Shown piece after piece: positions 35,253 through 44,743 of a stretch of DNA of 64,000 nt. The stretch lies in NCBI GenBank assembly GCA_009927165.1, contig RFNO01000051.1:62001-126000 (forward strand), read 5' to 3'. The notes under the pieces were generated by a model that did not search any database, was not told where the DNA came from, and was given only the letters and a program-made list of their open reading frames with translations. The stretch comes from Pseudomonadota bacterium. Lineage in GTDB: Bacteria; Bdellovibrionota; FAC87; UBA2466. Each line of letters opens with the position of its first letter. Position 1 is the first letter of the stretch. A program made the translations under genes and the position numbers.

Positions 35253-36551
35253 ATGGCTCCTATCCGCACCACGATTCGCGACCTCAAAAACCAAATTGGT
35301 CAAACTGTTGAGCTAAGAGGATGGGTCTACAATCTTCGGAGCTCTGGGAAGCTTCGTTTTCTCCAGATGCGGGATGGTTCTGGAGTTGTACAAGTAGTAT
35401 GGTTTAAAGGGTCAGTGGATGAAGAGTCTTTTAACAAATTAGACACTCTCACCCAGGAAACCTCCCTGATTGTCGTAGGCAAAGTAAAAGCAGAGCCTCG
35501 AGGTGAAGGAGGTGTTGAGCTTGATGGTCAGTCGCTCAACATCATTCAGGTTGCGATTGATTACCCGATTGGTCCGAAAGAGCACGGACCTGACTTTTTA
35601 TTGTCTCATCGCCATTTATGGCTCCGAAGTCGGAAACCACACGCCATTTTGCGTATTCGAGATCGCTTTATAAAAGCAGTCAGAGACTTCTTCGATCACG
35701 AGGGTTTTACTCTAGTGGACACCCCGATCTTCACGCCAGCAGCATGCGAGGGCACTACCACCCTTTTTGAAACTGAGTATTTTGGACAAAAAGCGTATTT
35801 ATCACAAAGCGGACAACTCTATGGGGAAGCTACCGCCATGGCTTTTGGAAAAACCTATTGTTTTGGTCCGACTTTCAGAGCAGAGAAAAGCAAGACTCGA
35901 AGACACCTCACTGAATTTTGGATGATAGAGCCTGAAGTGGCTTTCAACGATCTGAATGACAACATGGTGCTTGCGGAGCGTTTTCTTGAATACTGCGTTC
36001 AGTATGTTCTCAAAGAATGTGCGAACGAGTTTAAAATACTGGAACGAGACACCACTAAATTACAAAACGTTAAAGCTCCTTTTCCACGCATTTCTTATGA
36101 CGAAGCGATTAAAAGATTAAATGAGGCTGGTATTGCTTGTGAGTGGGGCACTGACTTTGGCGCTCCTGAAGAAACAGCGCTTGCAGAACAGTTTGATAAA
36201 CCTGTTTTTGTGCACCGTTTTCCCGCCCAAATTAAAGCCTTTTATATGAAATCAGATCCTGCCAACCCCAAACTTGCTTTAGGGATGGATTGTTTAGCGC
36301 CGGAAGGATACGGTGAAATCATTGGCGGTGGACAAAGAGAAGAAAGCATCGAAGTACTGCAATCAAGGATCAAAGAGCACGGTCTCAAAGAGGAAAATTT
36401 TGCCTGGTATTTGGACCTAAGACGATACGGCTCGGTTCCGCATTCAGGATTCGGGCTCGGTCTCGAGCGTACTTTGTCCTGGATCTGCGGACTTGAGCAC
36501 CTTCGCGAAGCTTCCCCTTTTCCAAGAATGATGTACCGTATTTATCCATGA
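35253..36551 (+). CDS. asnS: Asparaginyl-tRNA synthetase
   Basis: This class IIb synthetase charges tRNA-Asn. The 432-residue protein has an N-terminal OB-fold anticodon domain ([20 protein letters not shown]), class II motif 2 ([19 protein letters not shown] with WMIEPEVAF) and motif 3 ([20 protein letters not shown]). The absence of the AspRS insertion and the [16 protein letters not shown] signature favour AsnRS over AspRS. It starts two bases after secF, and its last 108 bases overlap the convergent membrane-protein gene. Confidence 0.94.
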   Translation: MAPIRTTIRDLKNQIGQTVELRGWVYNLRSSGKLRFLQMRDGSGVVQVVWFKGSVDEESFNKLDTLTQETSLIVVGKVKAEPRGEGGVELDGQSLNIIQVAIDYPIGPKEHGPDFLLSHRHLWLRSRKPHAILRIRDRFIKAVRDFFDHEGFTLVDTPIFTPAACEGTTTLFETEYFGQKAYLSQSGQLYGEATAMAFGKTYCFGPTFRAEKSKTRRHLTEFWMIEPEVAFNDLNDNMVLAERFLEYCVQYVLKECANEFKILERDTTKLQNVKAPFPRISYDEAIKRLNEAGIACEWGTDFGAPEETALAEQFDKPVFVHRFPAQIKAFYMKSDPANPKLALGMDCLAPEGYGEIIGGGQREESIEVLQSRIKEHGLKEENFAWYLDLRRYGSVPHSGFGLGLERTLSWICGLEHLREASPFPRMMYRIYP

Positions 36552-37157
36552 CAACGAGTTGCCCTCCGGTACGTAATAAAGTCTATAGAAAGCTGCTAGG
36601 GTAAAACCAGGCACCAAAGCTCGAAGCGTCTCAAATCGATGGTCGTGGGCTAGTAGATAAAAATAAGTTTGGAAAGGGCCCAAAATTTCATTGATTAAAA
36701 ACAAGTAGAAGAACACCATGAAAAACAGGGATAAAGACCATTGGAGTGCGCTACGAGTTTGATCGTAAATGAGCGTAGACAAAAGCACTGCTGGGATAAT
36801 CGTGACAGCCACTTCTCGAGCATTTTCAAAAGTGCGTACATCCCCCAACCAATAACACATCGAAATGAGAGGTAACGACAACAATACCGTAGAAAAACTG
36901 ATAGCTTGGAACCGACTGTAACGCTTTCCTACATCTATCCAGACCCACTTAACTAGGGGCTGAATCAAAAAAAAGCCCACAAAAACCCATAGCAAAATTC
37001 CTTGTACCAAACAGTTCAGCACTGGCGCTGATCGCAATGCACGCACCCCCCAATCCCAATTTGCCCACCCTAAAGCAAGGGCCCAGAGAGGCACCGAAAA
37101 GTAAAAGAGACAGATGAGAAATTTAAGATTTTGAACTGCTTTGTGGTTTAGTTTCAT
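36444..37157 (-). CDS. Multi-pass membrane protein of unknown function
   Basis: The 237-residue product has about five hydrophobic segments ([94 protein letters not shown]) and a polar tail of about 40 residues. I recognise no family. Its C-terminal 36 codons lie antisense to the asnS 3' end, the largest convergent overlap in the window, so the final residues may not be constrained. The ATG at 37157 leaves only about 50 bases to the divergent arginase-family gene. Confidence 0.65.
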   Translation of the reverse strand: MKLNHKAVQNLKFLICLFYFSVPLWALALGWANWDWGVRALRSAPVLNCLVQGILLWVFVGFFLIQPLVKWVWIDVGKRYSRFQAISFSTVLLSLPLISMCYWLGDVRTFENAREVAVTIIPAVLLSTLIYDQTRSALQWSLSLFFMVFFYLFLINEILGPFQTYFYLLAHDHRFETLRALVPGFTLAAFYRLYYVPEGNSLSWINTVHHSWKRGSFAKVLKSADPGQSTLETEPES

Positions 37158-37208
37158 GTTTTAATTATAACTGTTTTAATGATCGGTCTCAGGGAGAACT
37201 ATAACGCT

Positions 37209-38243
37209 ATGCTCATACCTGTCTCTGAACAACTTCTCTTTGCCGGAAGACCCGGCGATCTTCGTCTCGGTCAGTGGGTTCAAACTGAACTGCCTGGACC
37301 CGCCGCTCAAGCTACACCACACACGGTTATTTTTGGATGTCCCGATGATACTGGAGTTGTTCTCAATCGCGGACGGGGAGGAGCAAGCCAAGGCCCTCAA
37401 GAAATCCGCAGAGCATTCTACAAAATGACTTTGCCTATGAATACTCACTGGAATGATTTTCAACTGGTCGATGCAGGAGATATCGATGTCACTTCTGATA
37501 TTTTAAAAACCCATCAACAGGCTTTCGAGGCCTCAAAAATGCTGACGCAAATTGCGCACACAGTAATTGTATTAGGAGGGGGACATGATTTCGCTGCTCC
37601 CGCTTTTTCGGGGTTCATGGACGGGTGTTTAGAACGTAATCGACAAGAAACTTTTGCTTTGATCAATATTGATCCGCACTTAGATGTGAGAGAGTTGGAA
37701 AGTGGCAAGCCCCACAGCGGGACTCCTTTTAGACAACTTTTAGAGCGACAGGTCCTTCAGCCTCAGCGTTTTGTAGAATTTGGATGTCGTGAGAACCGAA
37801 ACTCCCTGGTTCACTATGAGTATTGCCAAAGCTTGGGAGTTCGGCTTTTGCCTTTGGAACATTTAAGATCCCAGGCTGTTCCAACCGCTCAAGTTTTTCA
37901 AAATCAATTAAACACACTTGCCCGTGAATCCAATACGATTGGAATCACACTGGATATGGATTCCTGCTATGAAGTTACCGGTACCAGTGCCGCACCTGCA
38001 GTGGGCTTCTCCATCAGAGAGTTATTTGAAATGGCATTAGCTGCTGGAAGGGAAAGAAAAGTACGGTATTTTGAAATCGCAGAAGTCGCTCCAAATCTCG
38101 ATCCCTCAGGGAAAACAGCCCTAGCTGCCGCTGAAATCCTCTACGGATTTTTATCGGGCCGAGTAGAGGCTCACAAAATCCACAATTCTTCCCCAAAAAA
38201 ATTAAAAGTTAAAAAAACAGCAAAAACAGGTAAAAAACGCTAA
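37209..38243 (+). CDS. Arginase/agmatinase/formimidoylglutamase family hydrolase
   Basis: This ureohydrolase-superfamily enzyme would use two manganese ions to hydrolyse a guanidino or formimino group. The 344-residue product has metal motifs VLGGGHDFAAPA, INIDPHLDVRE and GITLDMDS, with a C-terminal YFEIAEVAPNLDPSGKTALAA block. The pattern GGGHD (rather than GGDHS) and DPHLDVR favour a formimidoylglutamase or related subgroup over arginase. ATG 37209 is likely, with an in-frame ATG at 37179 possible. The C-terminus is Lys-rich. No histidine-degradation genes lie nearby, so the substrate is open. Confidence 0.85.
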   Translation: MLIPVSEQLLFAGRPGDLRLGQWVQTELPGPAAQATPHTVIFGCPDDTGVVLNRGRGGASQGPQEIRRAFYKMTLPMNTHWNDFQLVDAGDIDVTSDILKTHQQAFEASKMLTQIAHTVIVLGGGHDFAAPAFSGFMDGCLERNRQETFALINIDPHLDVRELESGKPHSGTPFRQLLERQVLQPQRFVEFGCRENRNSLVHYEYCQSLGVRLLPLEHLRSQAVPTAQVFQNQLNTLARESNTIGITLDMDSCYEVTGTSAAPAVGFSIRELFEMALAAGRERKVRYFEIAEVAPNLDPSGKTALAAAEILYGFLSGRVEAHKIHNSSPKKLKVKKTAKTGKKR

Positions 38244-38488
38244 AAAAACGACTTAAGAAACTCTTCACAGCCTGTGGAATAAATCTGTAACCAATTGTTA
38301 TTATGATTTTTTTTGCTTACTTTTGCCTTCCCCCAATGCTCAAAGAACAAAAACAGCAACTTATCGAGTCAATATCCATATTATTAAATACTTAGGCCTG
38401 TGGATTTTTTTAATGGGTTTTCCTTTTTTTTTAAAAAACCCCCTCTTTGCCGACAAACTTCCTAGTCAGATATAACTGCTCTTTTCGC
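38244..38488. other. AT-rich intergenic region upstream of dnaA, candidate replication origin
   Basis: This 245-base stretch is strongly AT-rich with runs of T and A. It carries two GCCTGTGGA motifs (TGTGGAATAA from 38273 and TGTGGATTT from 38399) that resemble imperfect DnaA boxes (consensus complement TGTGGATAA), and a TTATCGAGT site near 38361. DnaA boxes beside dnaA often mark oriC or an autoregulatory promoter. Only two imperfect boxes are visible, so this is a weak candidate. Confidence 0.35.
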
Positions 38489-39910
38489 GTGAAATCTGTG
38501 CAACACTGGGAATCTACACTTAAAACAATTCAGGACGAAGTTCCTGCTCCGCAATTTCAGCGGTGGTTCAAGCAGTTGTCTTTCCTTCGACAAGAAGGAG
38601 AAACAATCTATTTAGGAGTTCCCACTCTTTTTCATCAGGATTGGATTAGCACTTATTATCGAGAGCAACTCCATCGAGCCATTCAGCAAAACTTTGGAAA
38701 TCCTCTGCAGCTGGAATTTGAAGTATTGGTTGAAGATCAAAATATGGAAGCAGCGACCTCAGTTCCTCTCCCAGTGATAGCGCCGCCTAAACCCACTCTC
38801 AGAGTAGTTGAGGGCGGGCATTCAGCTCCCAGAACGGAACCCGCTTCAGAAGAATTCGATATTTTTTCTCCGCAAATTCCCCAATTTGCTGGAGAATTTT
38901 TTGAGTTGGATTTTAACCGGCTTTGTTTTCAGTATTCGGGGTTGTTTGCCCAAAAATCAAGTGCATCTCTGAATCCTCTGGTTCTGGTGGCCGGCATTGG
39001 AATGGGTAAAACACACTTATTAGCTACCCTAGGAAAAGAGATCATAAAAAATTCACCCCAGTTAAAAGTTCGTTACACGCACGCAGAAAAATTCACTAAC
39101 GAAATGTTTCGAACTTGGAATGATAAGAACGGTCCAAACTACCAACGCTTCTATCGTGACCAAGTAGATATTTTACTGTTCGATGACTTGCAGGGACTCG
39201 CGGGCAAAAAAGCTACTCAAGAAGCCCTCCTGCATATTTACAATGAAATTCTATCCAGAGGAGGAAGGGTTGTTTTCACATCTTCCATCCCAGTATCCAA
39301 ACTGACTGATTTTTTAGAACCTCTTCGCTCTCGTCTACTTTCAGGAGTTTCGGCTGAAATAAAGCCCCCTTCTTACAATGAAAAATTGGCGCTTCTGTCT
39401 CTTTTAGCTCAGCAAAACCAAATTTCTGTGGAAGAAACGGTTCTGAGGGTTCTCGCAGATCAAGGACACAAAGACGTTCGCGAACTTTTGGGAGTCTTCC
39501 TAAGACTTCATTTGCAATCCAGGATCGAGAAAAAAGCTCTCGACGCAACTTTTCTGGCAAAAGAAGGACTCAACTTCGAGGCTCCACAAGCCGCTATTTC
39601 GCTTACTGAAATTATCGCAATGGTAGAGCACAGCTTTGGTATTTCTAAAAGTGACTTGATTTCCAAGTCCCGAAAAGGGCTGATTGTTTGGGCGCGACAA
39701 GTTGCCATGTATTTAGGCCGGCGTTTCACTGTGCTTTCACTTGAAGAAATAGGAAAACAGTTTGGACGAGACCATGCGACAGTCCTCTACGCTTATGACA
39801 AAGTCTCAGAAGCTATTCGAATTCATCCCTCCCGAAAATACGAAGTAGAATTTCTGTTACAAAAACTTCAGGCCCGGATTCCGAGAGAAAACCATGATTT
39901 CCCTCTATAG
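38489..39910 (+). CDS. dnaA: Chromosomal replication initiator protein DnaA
   Basis: DnaA binds and opens oriC. The 473-residue product (start GTG 38489) has the N-terminal interaction domain (WESTLKTIQDEVPAPQFQRW), a variable linker, an AAA+ domain with Walker A VAGIGMGKTHLLATLG and Walker B DILLFDDLQGLAGKKATQEA, and domain IV with ARQVAMYLGRRFTVLSLEEI and the DNA-contact motif GRDHATVLYA. It is not followed by dnaN but by hemJ, overlapping it by 17 bases. So it may be the sole dnaA in an unusual place or a paralogue. An upstream TTG at 38447 is the alternative start. Confidence 0.9.
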   Translation: MKSVQHWESTLKTIQDEVPAPQFQRWFKQLSFLRQEGETIYLGVPTLFHQDWISTYYREQLHRAIQQNFGNPLQLEFEVLVEDQNMEAATSVPLPVIAPPKPTLRVVEGGHSAPRTEPASEEFDIFSPQIPQFAGEFFELDFNRLCFQYSGLFAQKSSASLNPLVLVAGIGMGKTHLLATLGKEIIKNSPQLKVRYTHAEKFTNEMFRTWNDKNGPNYQRFYRDQVDILLFDDLQGLAGKKATQEALLHIYNEILSRGGRVVFTSSIPVSKLTDFLEPLRSRLLSGVSAEIKPPSYNEKLALLSLLAQQNQISVEETVLRVLADQGHKDVRELLGVFLRLHLQSRIEKKALDATFLAKEGLNFEAPQAAISLTEIIAMVEHSFGISKSDLISKSRKGLIVWARQVAMYLGRRFTVLSLEEIGKQFGRDHATVLYAYDKVSEAIRIHPSRKYEVEFLLQKLQARIPRENHDFPL

Positions 39911-40325
39911 GGTTCTCCTCGCTCTCCATGTGATTGCAATTATTTCGTGGATGGCGGGTATTCTCTACTTGTTTCGCCTTTTTGTTTACCATGCTCAGGA
40001 AAATCTAGATGCAGTTAAGGAACGCTTCATGGTGATGGAGAGAAAGCTCTATCAAATTATTACTCTCCCAGCCATGGTTGTTGCTTTTTTGTTAGGCATC
40101 GGGATGGTTTACCTACAACCTTACTTACTTGAAACTCACTGGTTTAGGCTGAAAGTGGTTCTAGTGCTATTTTTGATGGGAGTCACACATTGGTCCGGAC
40201 GAATCCTTAAAGACTTTGCTCGTTCCCAATGTAAAATTAGTTCAAAGACGTTCCGCTTTCTCAATGAAATTCCAACACTTTTGATGATTGGGATTGTTTT
40301 ACTTGTTATTTTAAAGCCGTTTTAG
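39894..40325 (+). CDS. hemJ: Protoporphyrinogen IX oxidase HemJ
   Basis: HemJ is a membrane haem-dependent oxidase for the penultimate step of haem synthesis. The 143-residue protein has four membrane segments and the family signatures LHVIAIISWMAGILYLFRLF, VYHAQENLDAVKERFMVMER with KLYQIITLPAMV, and FLNEIPTLLMIGIVLLVILK, including the conserved histidine in the first segment and the NE(I/V)PT motif. It overlaps dnaA by 17 bases and precedes xseA by 13. Confidence 0.92.
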   Translation: MISLYRVLLALHVIAIISWMAGILYLFRLFVYHAQENLDAVKERFMVMERKLYQIITLPAMVVAFLLGIGMVYLQPYLLETHWFRLKVVLVLFLMGVTHWSGRILKDFARSQCKISSKTFRFLNEIPTLLMIGIVLLVILKPF

Positions 40326-40338
40326 GATTATCGCCCGA

Positions 40339-41616
40339 GTGATTGACAAAAAAGAACAAGCTACTGAACTGCCCCAGCTTCTGCTGCCACTGGAGCCCAC
40401 AGCTACCACTGATTGGCGGCAATCCGTTCCGAGTGTTTCTGAACTCACAAGACGGGTTCGAGGACAACTGGAAGGAAGTTTTGGAGATGTTTGGGTCAAA
40501 GGTGAAATCAGTAACTTTCGAAAACCAGTATCCGGTCATGCCTACTTCATCTTAAAAGATGCTGGAGCCCAAATTAAGGCAGTCCTGTTCAGGGGATCGC
40601 TCTCGAAGCTTAAATTTAATTTACAAGATGGGATGGAAGTCCTCTTTCACGGAAAGCTCACGGTTTACGAACCTCGAGGTGAATACCAAATTATCGGAGA
40701 CACCTTAGAACCCGTCGGAATTGGCGCCCTCCAACTTGCGTTTGAGCAATTGAAAATGAAGCTTGCCAAAGAGGGACTCTTTGACCCTAAACACAAGAAA
40801 CCTCTTCCTAAACTTCCAAAAACCATTGGCATTGTCACGTCTCCTACGGGAGCAGCCGTTAAAGATATTTTAAAAGTACTCTCAAGACGATTTCCCAAGC
40901 GGAGAATTTTAGTTATTCCCGCGAATGTTCAAGGGGATAAAGCTGCGGGAGAAATCGCTGCCGCTATTAAATTAGCTGAAAAGTGGAATACTGAACGTTC
41001 ATCGGAAGCCATCGATGTGCTGATTGTTGGCCGAGGAGGAGGCTCGATTGAAGACTTGTGGCCTTTTAATGAAGAAATTGTAGCGCGTTCCATTTATCAA
41101 TGTCCCATCCCAATCATTTCGGCGGTAGGACATGAAATCGATGTTACGATTTCTGATTTTGTGGCCGATCTCAGAGCGCCCACTCCATCGGCTGCAGCTG
41201 AAATTGTCGTCCCTCAAAAAGATGAATTAGAGAAAATAGTTAACTTTCAAACCCAGCGTTTAGTTAACAACTTCAAAAAAGCATTGGACCACGTTCGTCT
41301 TCATCTTACTCACCTTTCAAGTCGTTTGGTCGACCCGAGGGAAAAAATCAAATTACTGCAAAACAACTTCAAACAAATGAAAGAAAAGCTCTTTCAAACG
41401 ATGAAAACGCAATTGCTCTTTTCACGCAAGACTATCGAAAATCGGATTCAGATGCTTCACTCTTTGTCTCCTTTGCAAGTCCTTGCCCGGGGATTTTCTC
41501 TGACTTCCGATACCAAGCACACGATTATTCGAAGCGTTAATGAACTCAAGCCGGGCACAAAAATCATAACGCGACTCGCTGATGGATCCGTTACGTCAGA
41601 AGTTATTTCCGAATAA
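40339..41616 (+). CDS. xseA: Exodeoxyribonuclease VII large subunit
   Basis: XseA degrades single-stranded DNA with XseB. The 425-residue product starts at GTG 40339. It has an N-terminal OB-fold (GDVWVKGEISNFRKPVSGHA), the catalytic domain with GIVTSPTGAAVKDILKVL, DVLIVGRGGGSIEDLWPFNE and AVGHEIDVTISDFVADLRAP, and a coiled-coil C-terminus ending in LARGFSLTSD. The first 25 residues (KKEQATELPQLLLPLE) are an extra low-conservation extension. No xseB follows in this window. Confidence 0.96.
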   Translation: MIDKKEQATELPQLLLPLEPTATTDWRQSVPSVSELTRRVRGQLEGSFGDVWVKGEISNFRKPVSGHAYFILKDAGAQIKAVLFRGSLSKLKFNLQDGMEVLFHGKLTVYEPRGEYQIIGDTLEPVGIGALQLAFEQLKMKLAKEGLFDPKHKKPLPKLPKTIGIVTSPTGAAVKDILKVLSRRFPKRRILVIPANVQGDKAAGEIAAAIKLAEKWNTERSSEAIDVLIVGRGGGSIEDLWPFNEEIVARSIYQCPIPIISAVGHEIDVTISDFVADLRAPTPSAAAEIVVPQKDELEKIVNFQTQRLVNNFKKALDHVRLHLTHLSSRLVDPREKIKLLQNNFKQMKEKLFQTMKTQLLFSRKTIENRIQMLHSLSPLQVLARGFSLTSDTKHTIIRSVNELKPGTKIITRLADGSVTSEVISE

Positions 41617-41665
41617 GCCACTTTCCCAGCTATAATTAACTAAGGTCCGCAACTACTAAAATCCC

Positions 41666-42679
41666 ATGACAACTAAGCCTCACATTGAAGCAGTGATACC
41701 GGTTTATAACGAAGTGGATTCGCTGCCCATGCTGATTCAGGGATTGGATCACGCAAAAACTTGTCTCCAAGATGACGCTTCTTTTAGTTATTTATTTATC
41801 AATGACGGCTCAACCGATGGAACTACTCAACTCCTTAAGACACTCAATGCTCAAAGAACTGACATTCGAGTGGTGGAGCTTCTCCATAATTTTGGACACT
41901 CAGCAGCTTTAGCTTGCGGCTTGGAACACTTTCGAGGAGATGTGGCCCTTTTCATGGATGCCGATCTTCAAGATCCACCATCGGCCCTAGCTCCGCTTTT
42001 TTACCAGTGGCAACAAGGAGCTAAAACGGTTGTTGTTGAGAGAGGCAAACGCCCTGAAAAGCATGGCTTTCTTTTTCGCGCTTTTTACTATTTACTTCGA
42101 AAGACTTCGCGGACACTTCCTCCTATTAACTTTGGCACACATTCCCTTCTCGATAAATCCGTTGTAGACCGAATGAAGTCTCATCGAGAACGGAATCGTT
42201 ACTTTCCGGGACTGGTCGCAGCCTGCTCGGGTGAAATTGCTGCCATTCCCTTGCCCCGTGGCGAACGGGTTTACGGCAAATCTCGCGTTGGCTTTGCGGG
42301 GCTTATACAATTGGCGCTCACTGCTTTTCTGAGCTTTTCCTCTGCCCCTATTAGACTCGTATCAATCCTGGGGTTAATTTGCTCGCTTGGTTCATTAACT
42401 GGGGCTGTTGTTATTGTGGGGATTAAACTCCTTACCAATTGGGCGATCCCTGGCTGGGCTTCTACGATGTCACTCCTGTTTTTTGCCAGTGGCATTCAAC
42501 TTTTGTCCTTGGGAATTCTCGGAGAGTATGTTTCTCGAATCTACGATGAAGTTAAAAAACGACCTTTGTATTGGGTGGGAGAGCAGCTGGAACCCCGAGC
42601 TTCCTCGCAAGAACACCGAGTATCCTCCTCGGTCACCCCGCCCATCCCCCTGGGCCACTACCGAAGACCTTTATCCTAA
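41666..42679 (+). CDS. Family 2 glycosyltransferase with two C-terminal membrane segments
   Basis: The 337-residue protein starts with a GT2 domain: IEAVIPVYNEVDSLPMLIQG, INDGSTDGTTQLL and MDADLQDPPSALAPL (the DxD metal site). It ends with two hydrophobic helices (LVSILGLICSLGSLTGAVVI and STMSLLFFASGIQLLSLGIL) and GEYVSRIYDEVKKRPLYWV. This is the layout of polyprenyl-phosphate sugar transferases (DPM1/GtrB/ArnC-like). It could make the lipid-linked sugar used by the PMT/ArnT-like enzyme at 22545, though they are 19 kb apart. Confidence 0.9.
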   Translation: MTTKPHIEAVIPVYNEVDSLPMLIQGLDHAKTCLQDDASFSYLFINDGSTDGTTQLLKTLNAQRTDIRVVELLHNFGHSAALACGLEHFRGDVALFMDADLQDPPSALAPLFYQWQQGAKTVVVERGKRPEKHGFLFRAFYYLLRKTSRTLPPINFGTHSLLDKSVVDRMKSHRERNRYFPGLVAACSGEIAAIPLPRGERVYGKSRVGFAGLIQLALTAFLSFSSAPIRLVSILGLICSLGSLTGAVVIVGIKLLTNWAIPGWASTMSLLFFASGIQLLSLGILGEYVSRIYDEVKKRPLYWVGEQLEPRASSQEHRVSSSVTPPIPLGHYRRPLS

Positions 42680-42726
42680 CCCCACTTTACCGTCCCATCA
42701 GGACCTGCTAAAACAATAGCCTCGTT

Positions 42727-42799
<73 letters not shown>

Positions 42800-42837
42800 T
42801 TTTACTTTTCTCATCGAACCGCCTATACTTTTTCGTC

Positions 42838-44061
42838 ATGACCCCCGATAAATTCATCACTTTAGCTGACGTTCAGGAAGCAGAAAAAAGAACCGCTCCC
42901 TACATTCGAAACACTCCCTGTATTCCCTTCGATTACCTGAACCGAAAGCTGGGAAAAGAAATTATTCTGAAATGCGAGATTTTTCAGAAGACTGGCTCAT
43001 TTAAATTTCGAGGAGCCTCGAACTGTGTTTTAAGTCAAATGGCTCAAGCTAAAAAAGCAGGGGTCGTTGCAGCTTCCGCGGGAAATCATGCCCAAGGCGT
43101 CGCAAGCATTTGTCATGCGCTTGGTATTTCCGCAACTATCGTGATGCCTGTTGCTACTCCTGGCATCAAAGTTCAGAACACTCAAAACTGGGGTGCTAAA
43201 GTTGAATTGGTAGGCAATTTCTATGATGAGTCCTACGAACATGCGATGAAGATTTGTCAGCAACGAGGCAGTCTTTTTATCCATCCCTTTAAAGATCCTC
43301 TAGTTCAAGCAGGCCAGGGGACTCTGGGGCTTGAACTGCTCAAAGACTCGTTATCCAAAGATACTGAGGCAGTTTTGATTTCTGTGGGCGGCGGAGGACT
43401 GATTACGGGAGTAGGTACTGTTTTGAGAGCCCTCAATCCAAAAATAAAAATTTATGGGGTAACAGCTCAAAGTGCGCCTGCTGCATTTAAAGCGATTAAA
43501 GAGAAACATCCTACGGAAGAAACTGTTGAATTCACTTTGGCAGAAGGAGTCGCAACTAAGCGAACCGAGCAAATCATGCTCGACAATATTTCTCGCCATG
43601 TCGATGATATTTTTTCATTGTCTGAAGAATCAATTGCCCATGCTATCTCTGCTCTCGCTGAACATGGAAAAATGGTGGTAGAAGGCGCCGGGGCACTTCC
43701 GATTGCTGCTATTTTGGAGGGTTTGATTCCGGAGAAGAAAGTGACAGCAGTTCTCTGCGGTGGCAACATTGATTTGCCAGCGCTTTCCGCAGTCTTAAGG
43801 AGAGGCCTTGTTGATCAAGGCCGACTCGTCAGTCTGCTCATAACCATATGGGATCGTCCGGGCGTTCTCCACGGAATTACTCAAGTCTTTGCCGAAAAAC
43901 GGGCTAACATTCTTGAAATTCACCATCAGCGCTCAGTTCTTCGTCACCGAATGGGTCAAGCTGCCGTAGAAGCGGTTATTGAAACGCGAGGAGAGGCACA
44001 TACTCAAGAAATTATCGAGACTTTGGTTGCCCGAGGATTTCATGTGGAACGCCATCGCTAG
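42838..44061 (+). CDS. ilvA: Threonine ammonia-lyase (biosynthetic-type, short form with ACT-like tail)
   Basis: This PLP enzyme deaminates threonine to 2-oxobutyrate, usually the first step of isoleucine synthesis. The 407-residue product has the PLP-lysine motif KTGSFKFRGASN, ASAGNHAQGVASICHALGI, and the glycine loop SVGGGGLITGVG. The C-terminal LLITIWDRPGVLHGITQVFA followed by ILEIHH is a single ACT-like regulatory domain. The 400-residue size and one ACT domain match the catabolic/TdcB-related short group as well, so a biosynthetic role is probable but not certain. Confidence 0.92.
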   Translation: MTPDKFITLADVQEAEKRTAPYIRNTPCIPFDYLNRKLGKEIILKCEIFQKTGSFKFRGASNCVLSQMAQAKKAGVVAASAGNHAQGVASICHALGISATIVMPVATPGIKVQNTQNWGAKVELVGNFYDESYEHAMKICQQRGSLFIHPFKDPLVQAGQGTLGLELLKDSLSKDTEAVLISVGGGGLITGVGTVLRALNPKIKIYGVTAQSAPAAFKAIKEKHPTEETVEFTLAEGVATKRTEQIMLDNISRHVDDIFSLSEESIAHAISALAEHGKMVVEGAGALPIAAILEGLIPEKKVTAVLCGGNIDLPALSAVLRRGLVDQGRLVSLLITIWDRPGVLHGITQVFAEKRANILEIHHQRSVLRHRMGQAAVEAVIETRGEAHTQEIIETLVARGFHVERHR

Positions 44062-44743
44062 GCTTTTCTTACCTTTTTGTCTCTCTCTTACACTCTTTGC
44101 AGACACTCAAGCGGGTTTTCAATACTTTTCGGAAAATACTTACCGCGACACTCTGGGGCCGTTGATTGTAAACCGAGCGGCCTTTAATGAACGCTGGCGG
44201 GGTTCATTAACCACTCAATTCGGTTTCTCTTCATCGGATTGGGAGTTTGTTTCATTTGCCTATCAATCAGAGTTTAAACTTTTTAGCCGACTTACTTTGT
44301 CGGCGCGCTTGAGCCACCGGATTCACCTCCCCGAACCTTTTTCTAGGACCGGTTTATTATTTGGGGGACGAGCGGAAACTCCTTCACTTTGGGGAATTAC
44401 TGGTTTTGGGACTGTCGGTTGGTATCGCCGTTTCGCACAACTACGAAACGCGACCGTAATCCCCGTTTTTTTTGAAAGCTCTTTTTCGGAGCACGACTTT
44501 GCTACTGAGATTGGGCTCGATGCTGAGCTTTTTCAACGTTGGCGACTTCTCACGAAAGTGTCTACCATCGATGAAACTGAAACCTATAATATCAACAATC
44601 CATATGTTGAAGTCTCACTGATTTACAAATCGGATGGACTGTCTCGTTGGTTGGCTACAGCCCGCCAACAGTTATCTCTTGGTTTTGGGCGAGTTGATCG
44701 AACGGTTTTTTGTCTCTCTTATCAATGGAACATGGGCTCTTGA
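44042..44743 (+). CDS. Putative outer-membrane beta-barrel protein
   Basis: The 233-residue product starts at ATG 44042, 20 bases inside the ilvA end, with a signal peptide MWNAIARLFLPFCLSLTLFA and an ADTQA-G cleavage region. The mature part has alternating hydrophobic/polar strands rich in aromatics (RGSLTTQFGFSSSDWEFVSF, SEFKLFSRLTLSARLSHRIH, PYVEVSLIYKSDG) and a strand-like end FCLSYQWNM. This is typical of a small outer-membrane barrel of about 10-12 strands. No specific family is recognised. It abuts the convergent phosphoesterase gene with no gap. Confidence 0.65.
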   Translation: MWNAIARLFLPFCLSLTLFADTQAGFQYFSENTYRDTLGPLIVNRAAFNERWRGSLTTQFGFSSSDWEFVSFAYQSEFKLFSRLTLSARLSHRIHLPEPFSRTGLLFGGRAETPSLWGITGFGTVGWYRRFAQLRNATVIPVFFESSFSEHDFATEIGLDAELFQRWRLLTKVSTIDETETYNINNPYVEVSLIYKSDGLSRWLATARQQLSLGFGRVDRTVFCLSYQWNMGS

